Shown here piece after piece: positions 10,301 through 20,504 of a stretch of DNA of 64,000 nucleotides. The DNA comes from Notamacropus eugenii (lineage: Eukaryota > Chordata > Mammalia > Diprotodontia > Macropodidae): contig NC_092875.1 in NCBI RefSeq assembly GCF_028372415.1, positions 353,978,225 through 354,042,224 of the forward strand, in the 5' to 3' direction. Below the pieces are notes generated by a model. That model saw nothing but the letters and a program-made list of their open reading frames with translations. It ran no database searches and had not been told where the DNA came from. The first letter of the stretch is position 1; each line of letters begins with the position of its first letter. The position numbers and the translations under genes were made by a program.

Positions 10301-11229
10301 TAGATGACCACCTTCCAGGTGAAAGCATCTTGCTGGTAATGACTAAGAGAGAGACCTTCTCCCTGTAATTGTCACAGGACAACCTAATTCCCTTTCCTTT
10401 ACAAAGATGAACAATGGAGATCTCCTTGAAATCCTGGAAGATAACATCCTTTTGTTATATAGCCCATAAAATTTATTTTAACTTTTTTATGAGCTATGGA
10501 ACCCCAATCCTATAAATCTTGGATGAAATAGAATTATCACCAGGTACTTTGCCATGTGAGATGAGTCTAATGAATTCAAAACCTCTTCTTTAGTTGGAAC
10601 TTCAGCTAGGGAGTGATTGACATCAAACTGAGGTAAACAGTCAATGGCTTCAGCATTGATTGATGACTATCTATTAAAAACACTATAGAAGTATTCATCC
10701 CATCTCTCTAGGATCGTGTCCTTATCACTAATCAATGTGGCTCCACTAGCATTGAGTAGCTGAGATGCCCCAGGTGTCTTTAACCCATAAAGAACTTTCT
10801 TGGCTTCATAGAAACACTTTTAATTCTTCCTATCAGTGTAAAACTGAATTTCATATGCTTTCTTAACCAAGCCAAGAATCCTGCATCTCTCTTAAGTTTC
10901 ACTTGTGTTTATCCTTAATGAAATTAAATGCTACATTCTTAGAGATGGATGAACTATCTTGCTAGTAAACCCTGTGGAGTTCTCATTTTTCATTTGGGAG
11001 TTCCTGAATTTCCTCATCATTTTCATTAAACCAATCTTGATGTTTGTGAGTGATCTGGACCAGATGAGTAAATGAAATTCTATATACTAAATCTCTGAAA
11101 GCTACCCCCTCCTTTTCTGCTCAACTATTGGCAACAGTGTGTTAGATTGTCTTTCCATCCAAATTAGCAACAAACTGTTCACACTCATAGAAGCACTCTA
11201 ATCTATTGGCAATAAGTCTTCTAGTAGTT

Positions 11230-11720
11230 GTCTTGCTATATCTGTTGAATGTGAATATTTAACTTAGAGAGGATAAGTCTATGATCTGTCCAGCACTCTG
11301 TGCCACACATTGCCTTCATCACTCACATCCTGTCTCTTCTTCTTACAATGACATAGTCTATTAAATGTCAATGTGAGGATACATACATGGAGTTTTATTG
11401 CATTTAGGTAAACGAAAGACAGTGTTGGTGATGAGAAAGTCATGAAAGACAAATCTTCAGTAGTAAATGACTGTTGCTGTTGCTTTTTATGACTCATTCC
11501 TCTCAATGACTCCTTGCCATGTCTGATAGTCTGTGCCTAGTTTGGCATTAAAGCCACCCAAAATTATAATTTTGTCCCCTATTGGCACATTGGTGATCAG
11601 AGTCCCTAGGTCTTCATAAAATTTTTCTTTGACCTCATCAAGGTCATCATGGTGGGAGCATATGCACTGATGATGGTGGCATGGTGCTTCACTGCAAGCG
11701 TCAAGCACATTGTCATGAGT
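11230..11720 (-). pseudogene. RTE AP-endonuclease relic
   Basis: The minus-strand frame from 11,708 reads KIIILGGFNAKLGTDYQTW. This corresponds to the GDFNAKxG endonuclease motif, with Gly in place of the catalytic Asp. Farther along, in another frame, ECWTDHRLI carries the conserved DH pair near the C-terminal end of the domain. Several frame changes separate the motifs. Confidence 0.78.
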
Positions 11721-12299
11721 TTGTCATTCACTCTTTTTGGTAGGCATACAAGTTTGTTGACTAGATTAGTTTTTATTATTAAAATCTATACTAGCTTCTT
11801 GGCACTCCCCATCACTGCAGCCACTTTAGAAAAAATATATATATATGCAGCTCTGACTTCGGTAAGCTGGCCTTCATTTTCCAATGTTATTTCACTCAGG
11901 GCTGCTACTTGGATGCGATACTTGCTGAATTCTCTCACAACAAGAGCATCTTTCAGATCTATTGGATATCATGTTGTCCACAATCATATTCACATTTCAT
12001 GTACTTATGGTGAGTGGAATCATCTTTGCAAAAGTTTTGTGTGTTTTTCAACAGCAAGGTAGGATTCCTGCCTGCCAATGCAAGTAGGCCAAGACTGAGT
12101 AAAGTAGACAATTTTAAGGCACCTTTGCTAGCCTCTTCTTCACACCAGGATATAAGCAGTGTGGTCCTTAAAAAAGCCTGCTCAGACACCCAGGGGACTG
12201 ACAACTCCTATTACTGCTTCAGCACAGTAAGAAAATGACCCTATAGCCTGAGCCACCTGTGCACAGGGTTGTGACTACAGCTCCCAGTATATCTACACC

Positions 12300-12881
12300 T
12301 ACTACTTCTCCAATTGCCTGTTACCACAGGACTTTGAGTTAGGAAAAATGGTAAAAAATGATATGAGTGATGTCCTTTGACTCACACATGAATTGGATTT
12401 AAGTGAGGTAGAGTTGTGCAAAGTCCTTAGCCTCACTTTTTTTTGCCAGTCATTGAAATCCAGTGGCAAGAAAAAAGTCAAGACAATTAGTGATGGTTCA
12501 GGGTGAAGTGAATGACTTTGCCATCTTTGATGTATAACCAAGTTCTAAGCAATCCATAGCAACTGCTTCAGCCACCTTCATTGCCATTGGAACGAATTGT
12601 TCTCATCTGCCCATTCCATTGGGGGAAGTCATCGCATGCTTGGGGTAGACCCCTCCGAACTCAGTGAAGAGTTGAGACCTTTAGATTACCCTCAGCCTGG
12701 TTTAGTCTATCTGCTGAAATGGTTTGACAGGGTGTGGCCATTGCCCATTCTACAACTTCTTGGCACCACAGCTGAGAGTTGAATGATTCAGGTGGACACC
12801 AAATGTAGAAAAGCAGCCCTGAAAAGGGCTTGGCAGCCCTCACACTAGAGGTACTAGTCTTCCCTGAATACCCCTACACAC
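12300..12881 (-). repeat. RTE 5' region shared with RTE-derived SINEs
   Basis: This block contains 'gaattggatttaagtgag', 'aatccagtggcaagaaaaaa' and 'cttcattgccattggaacga'. A short related piece stands alone at 45,475-45,605. Here the block lies inside the 9-bp duplication with the LINE body, so it belongs to the RTE unit itself. Confidence 0.6.
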
Positions 12882-12935
12882 CCTAAACATAGTAGATACT
12901 CAATAAATATTTGTTGAGTAAAAGAGTGAGAAAGA
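12882..12935 (+). mobile_element. L2 3' terminus, continuation after RTE insertion
   Basis: 'cctaaacatagtagatactc' followed by 'aataaatatttgttgagt' is the standard L2/MIR-like 3' end. It is the continuation of the L2 that stops at 6,790. An 18-A run follows at about 12,986. Confidence 0.72.
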
Positions 12936-13189
12936 CCTTATGAATTATAAGAAAGGTTGGTTTTATAGATAGATGTAGTAAACCAAAAAAAAAAAAAAAA
13001 AAACCAGAGTAGAAAATCTCTTGACTTTAAAAAGAAGATATTTCCAGTTAAAAGATATTTTTTCCCACCTAGAGTTTGCAGTGTCTATCTGAAATAGAAA
13101 AGTTTTAAGTAATAACATAGAGCCAGAAGGCTAATTCTATAAGAGCTACAGAGGAGACAATTTCATTATGTAATAGCCAAATCTTGTGG

Positions 13190-13330
13190 ACTCAGCATTG
13201 TGGAATCTTAGAATTAGAAAAAACCTTAGAGGTCATAAAGTCCAACTCCCACTAGAATCATTCCTTCGAGGTCTCTTTTTCCCTTGTGAAGGTTAATACT
13301 TAATTCACAATAAGTTTCTAGTGACTTACT
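13190..13330 (-). mobile_element. L3/CR1-type 3' end fragment, antisense
   Basis: 'ggaatcttagaattagaaaa', 'aaccttagaggtcataaagt' and 'ccaactcccactagaatcat' match the antisense L3/CR1 3' end. Only the terminal part is kept. Confidence 0.5.
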
Positions 13331-13544
13331 AGATCCTTTTCTACTTACAGAAAGGGATCAAATGAGGGGATGAAAGGAAAAGTAATAGGATGCAGGAGAT
13401 AAACTTTACCAGGTATATAATCAAGTTGGCCCTAATTACAGGTGGCAGGGAAGGAAAGTGTTGAATGAATCTCAGTTCCTGCCTTAAAATGCAATATGTG
13501 TACAATTAAAATACAAAATTTTAAATGTATGGATTGATTCATAT

Positions 13545-15550
13545 GTGATCAATAAGGTGGAGGACTAGAAACTTTCTCTGATTCCTATAACTTCTCAGAT
13601 CTCTCCAAAAAAAAAAAAAAACCAGAAAAAGAAATTATGCAGCAAAGATAAAGCAATTTCAGCTGTCTCCATGGCATAGGACATCTCCAGTGCATAAGAA
13701 GTTAAAAAAAAATGAATTGACACTTACCTTGAACTCACTGAATAGCATCTCCCTACTTACCATAATAGCAGAGAGAGTCTACACTAGCTGACCCAAGGAC
13801 CCCCAAAATGGACTTGTCGCAAAACCCAACCTCACACATTCATCTCCCTCCTTTTTGGTAGTATGGAGATTCAGGCTTCAGACTTTAGACATTTGCTAGG
13901 GCCACAAATATACAGCCAGCATCATAGAGGCAGCATTCTTTGCTGCACAGATTTCTGCAAGAGAGTGGCTGAATAGAAAAAAAAAAGGCAGAATATATAT
14001 ACAGGCTTGAAAGAGCACTTAACCCCACAATGCATCCCAACCTTTTCTCAGAGTCTTGAAGACTCAAACTATAGAAATCAACCCCATCGCACTAAGTGGA
14101 GCAGCTCTCTGAACTGCTGGTACAACAGCAGTTGGATCAACAGAGAAAGTTGGATAGGATAACAGGGCAGAATACCACATGTGGAGGCTTATGCAGCACT
14201 CCACTTAGGAGGGAAAGAGGGAAAGAGCTCAACATCCAATTGCATTCAGTTCATCTCCCCCCAAAAATAGTCACTTGTGGCAAATAACTAGGATAGTGAA
14301 ACTGAACTACTCAGCATGGGAGCAGGCTGAGATGCTTGAGAGATTCTGCCACCATTCAAACCACCATCAGAGAGGATGGAGACAGAAAGAGAGTAATGAT
14401 AAAACAAGGGGTGGGGGGAGATCATGAAATTATCGAAGATCTGAGGAAGATGGAAACTCAAAATGTCTTAAACATAATCAGATATATCAACACGTCAAAT
14501 GTTACAAGCAAAAGGGAATATGGCTTCCACATTTAGAAAACAAGTTCAGGCATCTACGAATAAAAAAATAATGTAAAACAAAAGAAAATCATCCAGTGCT
14601 TCATGAGACAAAGAATACTTTGGGAACTTGAGAACATGGAACCACAACATGCTGTTCCTGAGTGACTTATAAAACAAATTAGAATTATGAGAACCAAGTT
14701 TATGAACATAGAGAAATAATGGAAAGAATAAAAAAAATTGAATCTGTGATAGCAAGTCTAACCCAAGAAACAAAAAAGAAAACAACAAGTCAAGAATGCA
14801 AATACATATAAGTGAAGAACAATCTAGAAGAAGGAAAGCAAAAAAAAAAAAAAATTCAAAGAAAATACCTTCATCAAAACACCAAAACATTCTGATCTAT
14901 AAAATCATCCCAAGGGTCATTGGTTTCCCAGAAAAACACAGGAGAGAAACCTGAAAATGTGATGCAAGGAATAATGTTAGAGAGTTATTCAAAACTTCTG
15001 AATTTAGAAAATAAAATGTCATTTAAAAGAATTCACAGATCACTTTCAGAAAAAAAAAACATACTCTATAAACTCCAAGACACAGAGTGATTAAATTTAA
15101 CAACTCAATTCAGAAATAACAATTTCTGCAAGCAAACAGGAAAAAGATCTTCAAATATAAAAAAAAAGGAATTTTGAAGAAAACAAAATATTCTACACCC
15201 ACCAGAAAATGCAGGAGGGAAAGAAATAATGTATTCCCAAGAACAACTGAGTTTAGGTAACAGTCCAACATGACCTAGCCTGAAAATGTGAATTCAAATA
15301 TAAAAGAAAGGAGTAGTGTATTCTATCATGAAGAGGTGTTTGAAGCATTCTTAGAAAAAACCATACTTGAAGAGATTGTTTGCTTCTCAAATGTTCCAGA
15401 AACAGAAGTGTAGGAGAGGTACAGCACAACAATAACTGAATAAGAGTCGAGAGCAGAAGCAGCAGAGTTACAACAGAAAGACCAGTAAGAGTCTTTCTTC
15501 TAAATGTACCCAGAGACAATGGTGAAGTGAAAGTCAGATGGAGATAACAG
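13545..15550 (+). mobile_element. L1-type 5' region and ORF1 relic, sense
   Basis: The start 'aaggtggaggactagaaact' resembles an L1 5' end. Downstream is an ORF1 relic with a coiled-coil region rich in K and E. It is followed by phrases that translate in pieces as IYKIIPRVIGFPEKHRRE, NSQITFRKKKHTL and LQANRKKIFKYK, all matching the L1 ORF1 middle and C-terminal order. Many frame breaks are present. It could be the front half of the L1 whose ORF2 lies at 20.9-25.1 kb, or a separate HAL1-type element. Confidence 0.65.
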
Positions 15551-15567
15551 TAAAGTGGTAGATCTGA

Positions 15568-15840
15568 GGCATTTAGGTTACACAGTGGATAGAGTGCTGG
15601 GCTTGGAGTCAAAAAGAACTGAATTCAAATTCAGCCTCAGAAACTTTCTAGCTGTGTGACCATCAGCAAACCACCTAATCTCTGTTTGTCCATGGATCAT
15701 TGCCTTGTCAAAAAGGTGATCCATTAGAGAAGGCAAAACACTCAAGTAATTTAGCCATGAAAACCCCATGGACAGGGGTCCATGGGGTCACAAAGAATTG
15801 GATGTTCCTGAAATTACTGAAGAACAACCAAAACACGGGC
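15568..15840 (+). repeat. tRNA-headed marsupial SINE with a 'gtcggacacgac'-type tail
   Basis: The head reads 'ggttacacagtggatagagt' and 'gaattcaaattcagcctcag'. The tail reads 'atgaaaaccccatggacagg' then 'ggggtcacaaagaattggat'. The same family is antisense at 22,689 and sense at 28,978. The head resembles a tRNA only loosely and it is not a tRNA gene. Confidence 0.78.
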
Positions 15841-15849
15841 CAAGGCACT

Positions 15850-16628
15850 ATGGACATTGTGGGCCTGGCATCTTATGGACATTATGACAATACCTTGCCT
15901 TAAATCAAGGTGAATCAATGATTTTATGTTTTATTGGGGGGGGTGAAACTATATTACAAAATGGGGGAATATTATGAAAGTCCAAGAGTAGCAGGGAGAT
16001 AGAGAAAAGTGTGGGATGTGTTAGGTTCAAATCAAGGCTTAGCAATGAGGGGAAGATGAACCCTATGGTCTCACAAGAGGAAAAGACAATAGATGAGCAG
16101 GAGAGGAGGGGGAAAAGGTTGAAAAAAGAGAAAAGGAGAGAGACCTTTTTTGGTAATGGAAGAAGTTTCCACTGATAAATGCTGCTATAAAGAGAGAGAT
16201 TGTCTGAAAGACCTTGAGCTGGGTGTGGTATGGGGGATCTAACGCTTGAAAAGACTCATCATATTATGGGAGAGTAACAGTTGGAACTCCTGGGTAAAAT
16301 TGGCACATGGAGTTAGTGTGAGGACATGGACTCAGGGAAGAGATTTCAAGGCAAATTGGGCAAGGGGACGAATATAAATCAGTGGTGATTTATAAGGAGT
16401 GGGATGGGCGGATAGAGGTTTTCCCAGGGAGACAATATCTCCTCTGTCACCACTAGAGTGAGTTAAGCACAATGGAAAGGGGAATGAATCCAAGGAGTGA
16501 AATTTAAAAGTCAGTAGGAGAAACTGCCTAGAGGGGAGAGCCCAGAATAGATATCTTGAAAGTTTTGATTTCATGAGGAATACAGAGAACAGAGAGGGAT
16601 TATAAAGGTCATGGACCAGAAAATGACA
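15850..16628. other. Purine-rich stretch between ORF1 relic and hAT
   Basis: There are many GA-rich runs and no open frame of note. It could be the 3' part of a HAL1/L1 (compare the purine-rich 3' region of the HAL1 at 39.2-39.6 kb). I could not align it firmly. Confidence 0.4.
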
Positions 16629-16789
16629 ATGTAGAGAAGGGATTCTTAAAGTTTTTCCACTTGACCTTTTCACTTGAAAAAGTTTTGTGCAACTCTAGGT
16701 ATGTAGATATATGAAGTCAGTATACAAATCAAACATTTATTGGAATAAATCATAAGGAAATTTATTTCGAAACAATTCTTTGGTATACA

Positions 16790-18640
16790 TCTAATTTTAT
16801 TATTTATTAAAGATGAAAGCAAATTTGCATGCTAATGAGATGATGTGTTTATTTTTACAAAAAGAATTAAATCTTGGCAGAATATTGGATACTGCAGGAT
16901 TTAGAGCATCTTTAATATTTTTCAGAATTGATTGATATTTTGATTTTATAATCATCAACGATGAGAATACTGCTTCACATGAAATATCTAACACAAAATT
17001 TCAGAATTATGTTTAGGATCATGTCAGAAATGGTTGGAAATTCTGTTCTAATCCCAAGCCAAAATTCATTTAACATTTTTTTTTTTTTAGGAAACTCAAT
17101 TTCTACACCTGTGTCACTTAATAACTTGGCAAATTCTTCTTGAACTTTTAATGTTAGGTGACTGACTTTTTTATTCCAATTGAGTATGGTTTGTGAACCC
17201 AACTTAGTTTTTCAGAATCAAAATTTGAAGGAGAGTATTTCTGAAACTGTGTCTCCAACCACTTCAGATGATCAGTTATAACTCTTAACAATCAAATCTT
17301 TGGGAAGGTTGTTTTCAACTATAAAATCATACGTAGGTGTAAACATTTCTAAAGAACCATTTTCCACTCTATGCTTCCATATGGTAACTTTTTTAGCAAA
17401 ATTTTCAATTTTAATTTTTAACATAAACATGCTAAATTTTTTCCCTGGAAGTGCCATGCTTAAATCATTGAGTTTTTCACAAATAACACAGTTTTGAAAG
17501 TCATAAATCTTTATGAAAAAATAACAAAATTGGATTCTGCTCAGTCAAAAATATAACTTCATTTTTCAATTTCAATTTCAATAATCTGTATAAAATTCAC
17601 TCTCCTGAGAGCCACCTAACCTCTGCATGTCATAATAAGTTTTTTTAGTTGGAGTCCATGTCTTTCTAAAGATTTGAAAATAAATAATTATTAAAGGCAT
17701 GGCTTTTAATGAAGTTAATGATTTTGATAGTATCTTGAAGCACAACATCTGTCTGCATTTTTGGCTGCAAGTGCCTCCTGATGGCTTTTTCAGTGAGGAA
17801 GAGTGAAATGTTCATTGCCACCATCTTTAATTTTTGCTACAAATCCAACATTATTGCCCATCGTTGTTCTAGCACCATCTGTACAGATTCCAAAGTCATT
17901 TTTCCACTATAAACCTTGATTTACGAAAAATTTGACTTTGTGACATATGTCTTCCCTTCTTATGTGTCCTTCCAAAGGGTGACAAAACAATAATTCTTCA
18001 TGAACACTTCCTTCATAAACATGTCTTATATAAAGTAACAACTGTGACATGTTAGAAATATCAGATGTATCATCTAATTGAATTGAAAATTTGGGGCTGC
18101 AATGACATCTGTAATAAGCTATTGGAATTGGTCATTACTAATTTCAGAAATTGTTTTAGAAAGAGTATCATTTGATAAAGGAATTTTATAAATTTCATCC
18201 CCATACTTTTTCCTATGAACTATTTCTGACATTTTAATAGCAGCTGGTAATAGGAGATGTTCTCTTATCATGTAGAGCTTTATTAGTTTTTGCAATTAAA
18301 TAAGTTTCATTAGCTGCAAGTAAATACTTTTTGTTGACAGCAACATTTCTCAAAACATTGTTTTTCTTTATTTGACAATTTCAAAAGTTATTCAAAATAT
18401 TCCTTTAGTTTTTTGCAGTGTGCTGCATGCTTGATATTAAGATGTTGTTTCAGTTTGGGTGGTTTCATGTTCTCCACAGCCAAATCTTCATTATAAATTA
18501 AGCAAAGAGGTTTTTCCACACTATCATCATTATTAGAAGTAAATACATTGCAAAAATGATTCAAAATATTATCTTTTTCTTGTCAATCTAGATGTATTAC
18601 AATTTGATAGCAAAGACTGTCACATAGTCATCAATATTTT
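16790..18640 (-). pseudogene. hAT transposase relic (Buster/ZBED5-like)
   Basis: Reading the minus strand, 'ENMKPPKLKQHLNIKHA' near 18,470 resembles the BED-finger end (KPSKLKRHLETKH in relatives). Then come 'IWKHRVENGSLEMF' (about 17,360), 'LNEFWLGIRTEFPTISDM' (about 17,060) and 'SCEAVFSSLMIIKSKYQS' followed by 'ALNPAVSNILPRF' (about 16,900). The last two are the hAT C-terminal dimerisation block (LCEAGFSAL...IKTKYRS...L...LSNI.PRI). Frames are interrupted, so no protein is made. Domesticated relatives include ZBED5 and FAM200 proteins. Confidence 0.78.
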
Positions 18641-19985
18641 TTCTATTTTTGTATAAATTTAGCCACCTATTCATAGCTGAAAAATATTTTTTCCTAAAAT
18701 ATCAATAAATATTGCTAATAGTTTCTCAAATAAATACTAGGTTTAGTTTATGAAATTACATGTGTTTGTGCTTAATTTTTAAAAACCTGATATTCACACA
18801 TATACAATGGTCATAGTGAAGAAATATTATTAAAGGACTTTTTCTTGCTGCAATGTAACACTTATTTTTCTGTGAAAGGAGTTAGCATTTTTTTTAAAAA
18901 ATCAAACATTCTAACATAATATAATTCAAAGATACATTAATTTGATACTTGCATGCTGAGGAATGATGGTAGAAAAATATTAAAATTTTTATTTTCCATA
19001 ATTAAACTTATGTTTCTGTGAAAGCAGAAAACTTTGTGTGTGCAGTAAAAATACTATGATTCATAACATACAATAATCTCAAATCTGAGCTGAAGTGTTT
19101 CTAGCAGCTTTTGTCGGTGGTATGTGGTAGGGTGGCATGCACAGAGCAAAGGGAACATGTTGAGTGTCAGAAGAAGGCTGCTGTAAAAGGTGTGTGATGC
19201 AATAAAGGAAAACTGCCATAAACACCACAGATTCATTATACATTTGATTTGGAATTAATTTTAGGTAATTGCATGTTCAGAAGACTCTTACTGTTGTCAA
19301 ATTCTTCATGATCCCCACATTTAATCATGCCACTCTATATGAGGTCCCAACTCACAGATTAAGAAAAGCTGATCTGAAAAAGGAATGCGTGGATTCCCAT
19401 TAGAAGGATCCGTAAGTGGGAACCGAGGTCGGAGGCGACGGAGACGCAGGAGGCCGAGAGCCCGGAGACCCCGGAGAAGGATCATGCACCACCTGAGTCT
19501 GCTGCTAACAGCTTTAACCCTGCTGCCCAGAGAGGAAGCAGCATTCATCCCAACATTGCTGCCCATTCCATCTAGGCATCTTTTTTCAGCGGCTGAAGGA
19601 GGACTTTGATATCACAAACCCAGGACATTGGGGGGGGAAGGGGTGACCAACTTTTCGCCTGAATACCACAGGCTTGGCCATTCAGGCTTGACCGTTGAGA
19701 TCCATTTGCATGACTGAGGGGGTGGTGATGTGTAAGGCGCCAGCACTAACTGCTCCTCTTAAAAAATGCTTTGGGATTAGTTGATTGCACTTCCCCTGTT
19801 GTAACTCAGCCATTTAGTTTCATCTTTGTTTTATTTTATGCCTCTCTTTGTCAGCTGTGCTAGCTGCAGACTTCCATGTGAATGCAGTTTTTGTTGTGAG
19901 GTGCCCATATGCTAAAGGCCTTCCTAACCCACTTAAGCCTCCAACCGCTGTTTACTCTAGAGCCAGGTGCGCTCCGTGCAAAACA

Positions 19986-19996
19986 AAGAAGGGGAA
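19986..19996 (+). promoter_or_regulatory. Polypurine-tract-like sequence before the 3' LTR
   Basis: 'aagaaggggaa' ends immediately before the TG of the LTR-like segment, in the usual place of a retroviral polypurine tract. This supports an internal retroviral origin for the bases upstream. Confidence 0.65.
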
Positions 19997-20504
19997 TGTG
20001 AGGATTGGAAGTTCAATTCCGTGTGGACGGTCTCGGGCGGGTAAAAGTGGGACTTCTAAATCTTAGAGTCTTACGAGGCCCTCCATGAACAGCGGGGATT
20101 CGAGAAGGTCAGACTGAGCTAGCTTGGCTAGCTCGGGTATTTCCGCCTCTCCCCGGGAGATACGTGATGGGTGGAGTCTCCCTGCCCTCGAGGTCGTCCC
20201 GGATTGGGCACACCTGTTGTCTCCTAACAGGCTCGATATTGATATGTAAACTACGGGCAAAGGGCTTAAGTAGGTTCAGGAAAGCCTGAAAAAGTCTCTT
20301 GGGCGAAGGACCACGTGTGAGCTTACTAGGCTCCTCACTTTCCTCTCTCTTTCTCCCCCCTCCCCCTCTCTCCCCACTTACACTTTTATTCCTAAGCCCT
20401 TATTGTAGATCTTTGCCTCTTTGGGAGATATCTCTCTCCTTCCCCCTATCCCCTGCACTTGTAACTGAATCCCTGAAATAAAGCTCAACCCTTGTTCGAC
20501 TCTG
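19997..20504 (+). repeat. 3' LTR (U3-R) portion of the retrocopy
   Basis: It shares with the solo LTR the phrases 'ggtctcgggcgggtaaa', 'gggcacacctgttgt', 'cttgttcgactc' and the AATAAA signal (20,477-20,482). It stops at the inferred cleavage site, so U5 is absent. Scattered substitutions separate the two copies, so they are different loci of one family. Confidence 0.82.

Larger units (their letters stand above)
6791..12881 (-). mobile_element. Nearly complete RTE-clade LINE, antisense, with nested HAL1
   Basis: On the minus strand the order is: a 5' region (about 12,880-12,300) of the kind also found in RTE-related marsupial SINEs, an AP-type endonuclease, a reverse transcriptase, and a C-terminal finger-like motif at the 3' end. 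Without the 2.1-kb HAL1 the element is about 4.0 kb, slightly longer than the usual RTE size. Frames are broken throughout, so it is inactive. The 9-bp duplication and the clean L2 junction show it inserted as one piece. Confidence 0.82.
6782..12890. repeat. 9-bp target-site duplication of the RTE insertion
   Basis: CCTAAACAT is at 6,782-6,790 and at 12,882-12,890. Joining the outer flanks restores a continuous L2 3' end. This defines 6,791-12,881 as one inserted unit. Confidence 0.75.

Noticed and set aside
19385-19609. Arginine-rich plus-strand frame inside the retrocopy
   Set aside because: It is a reading of the GC-rich segment of a broken retroviral-type retrocopy. There is no evidence that it is a gene.
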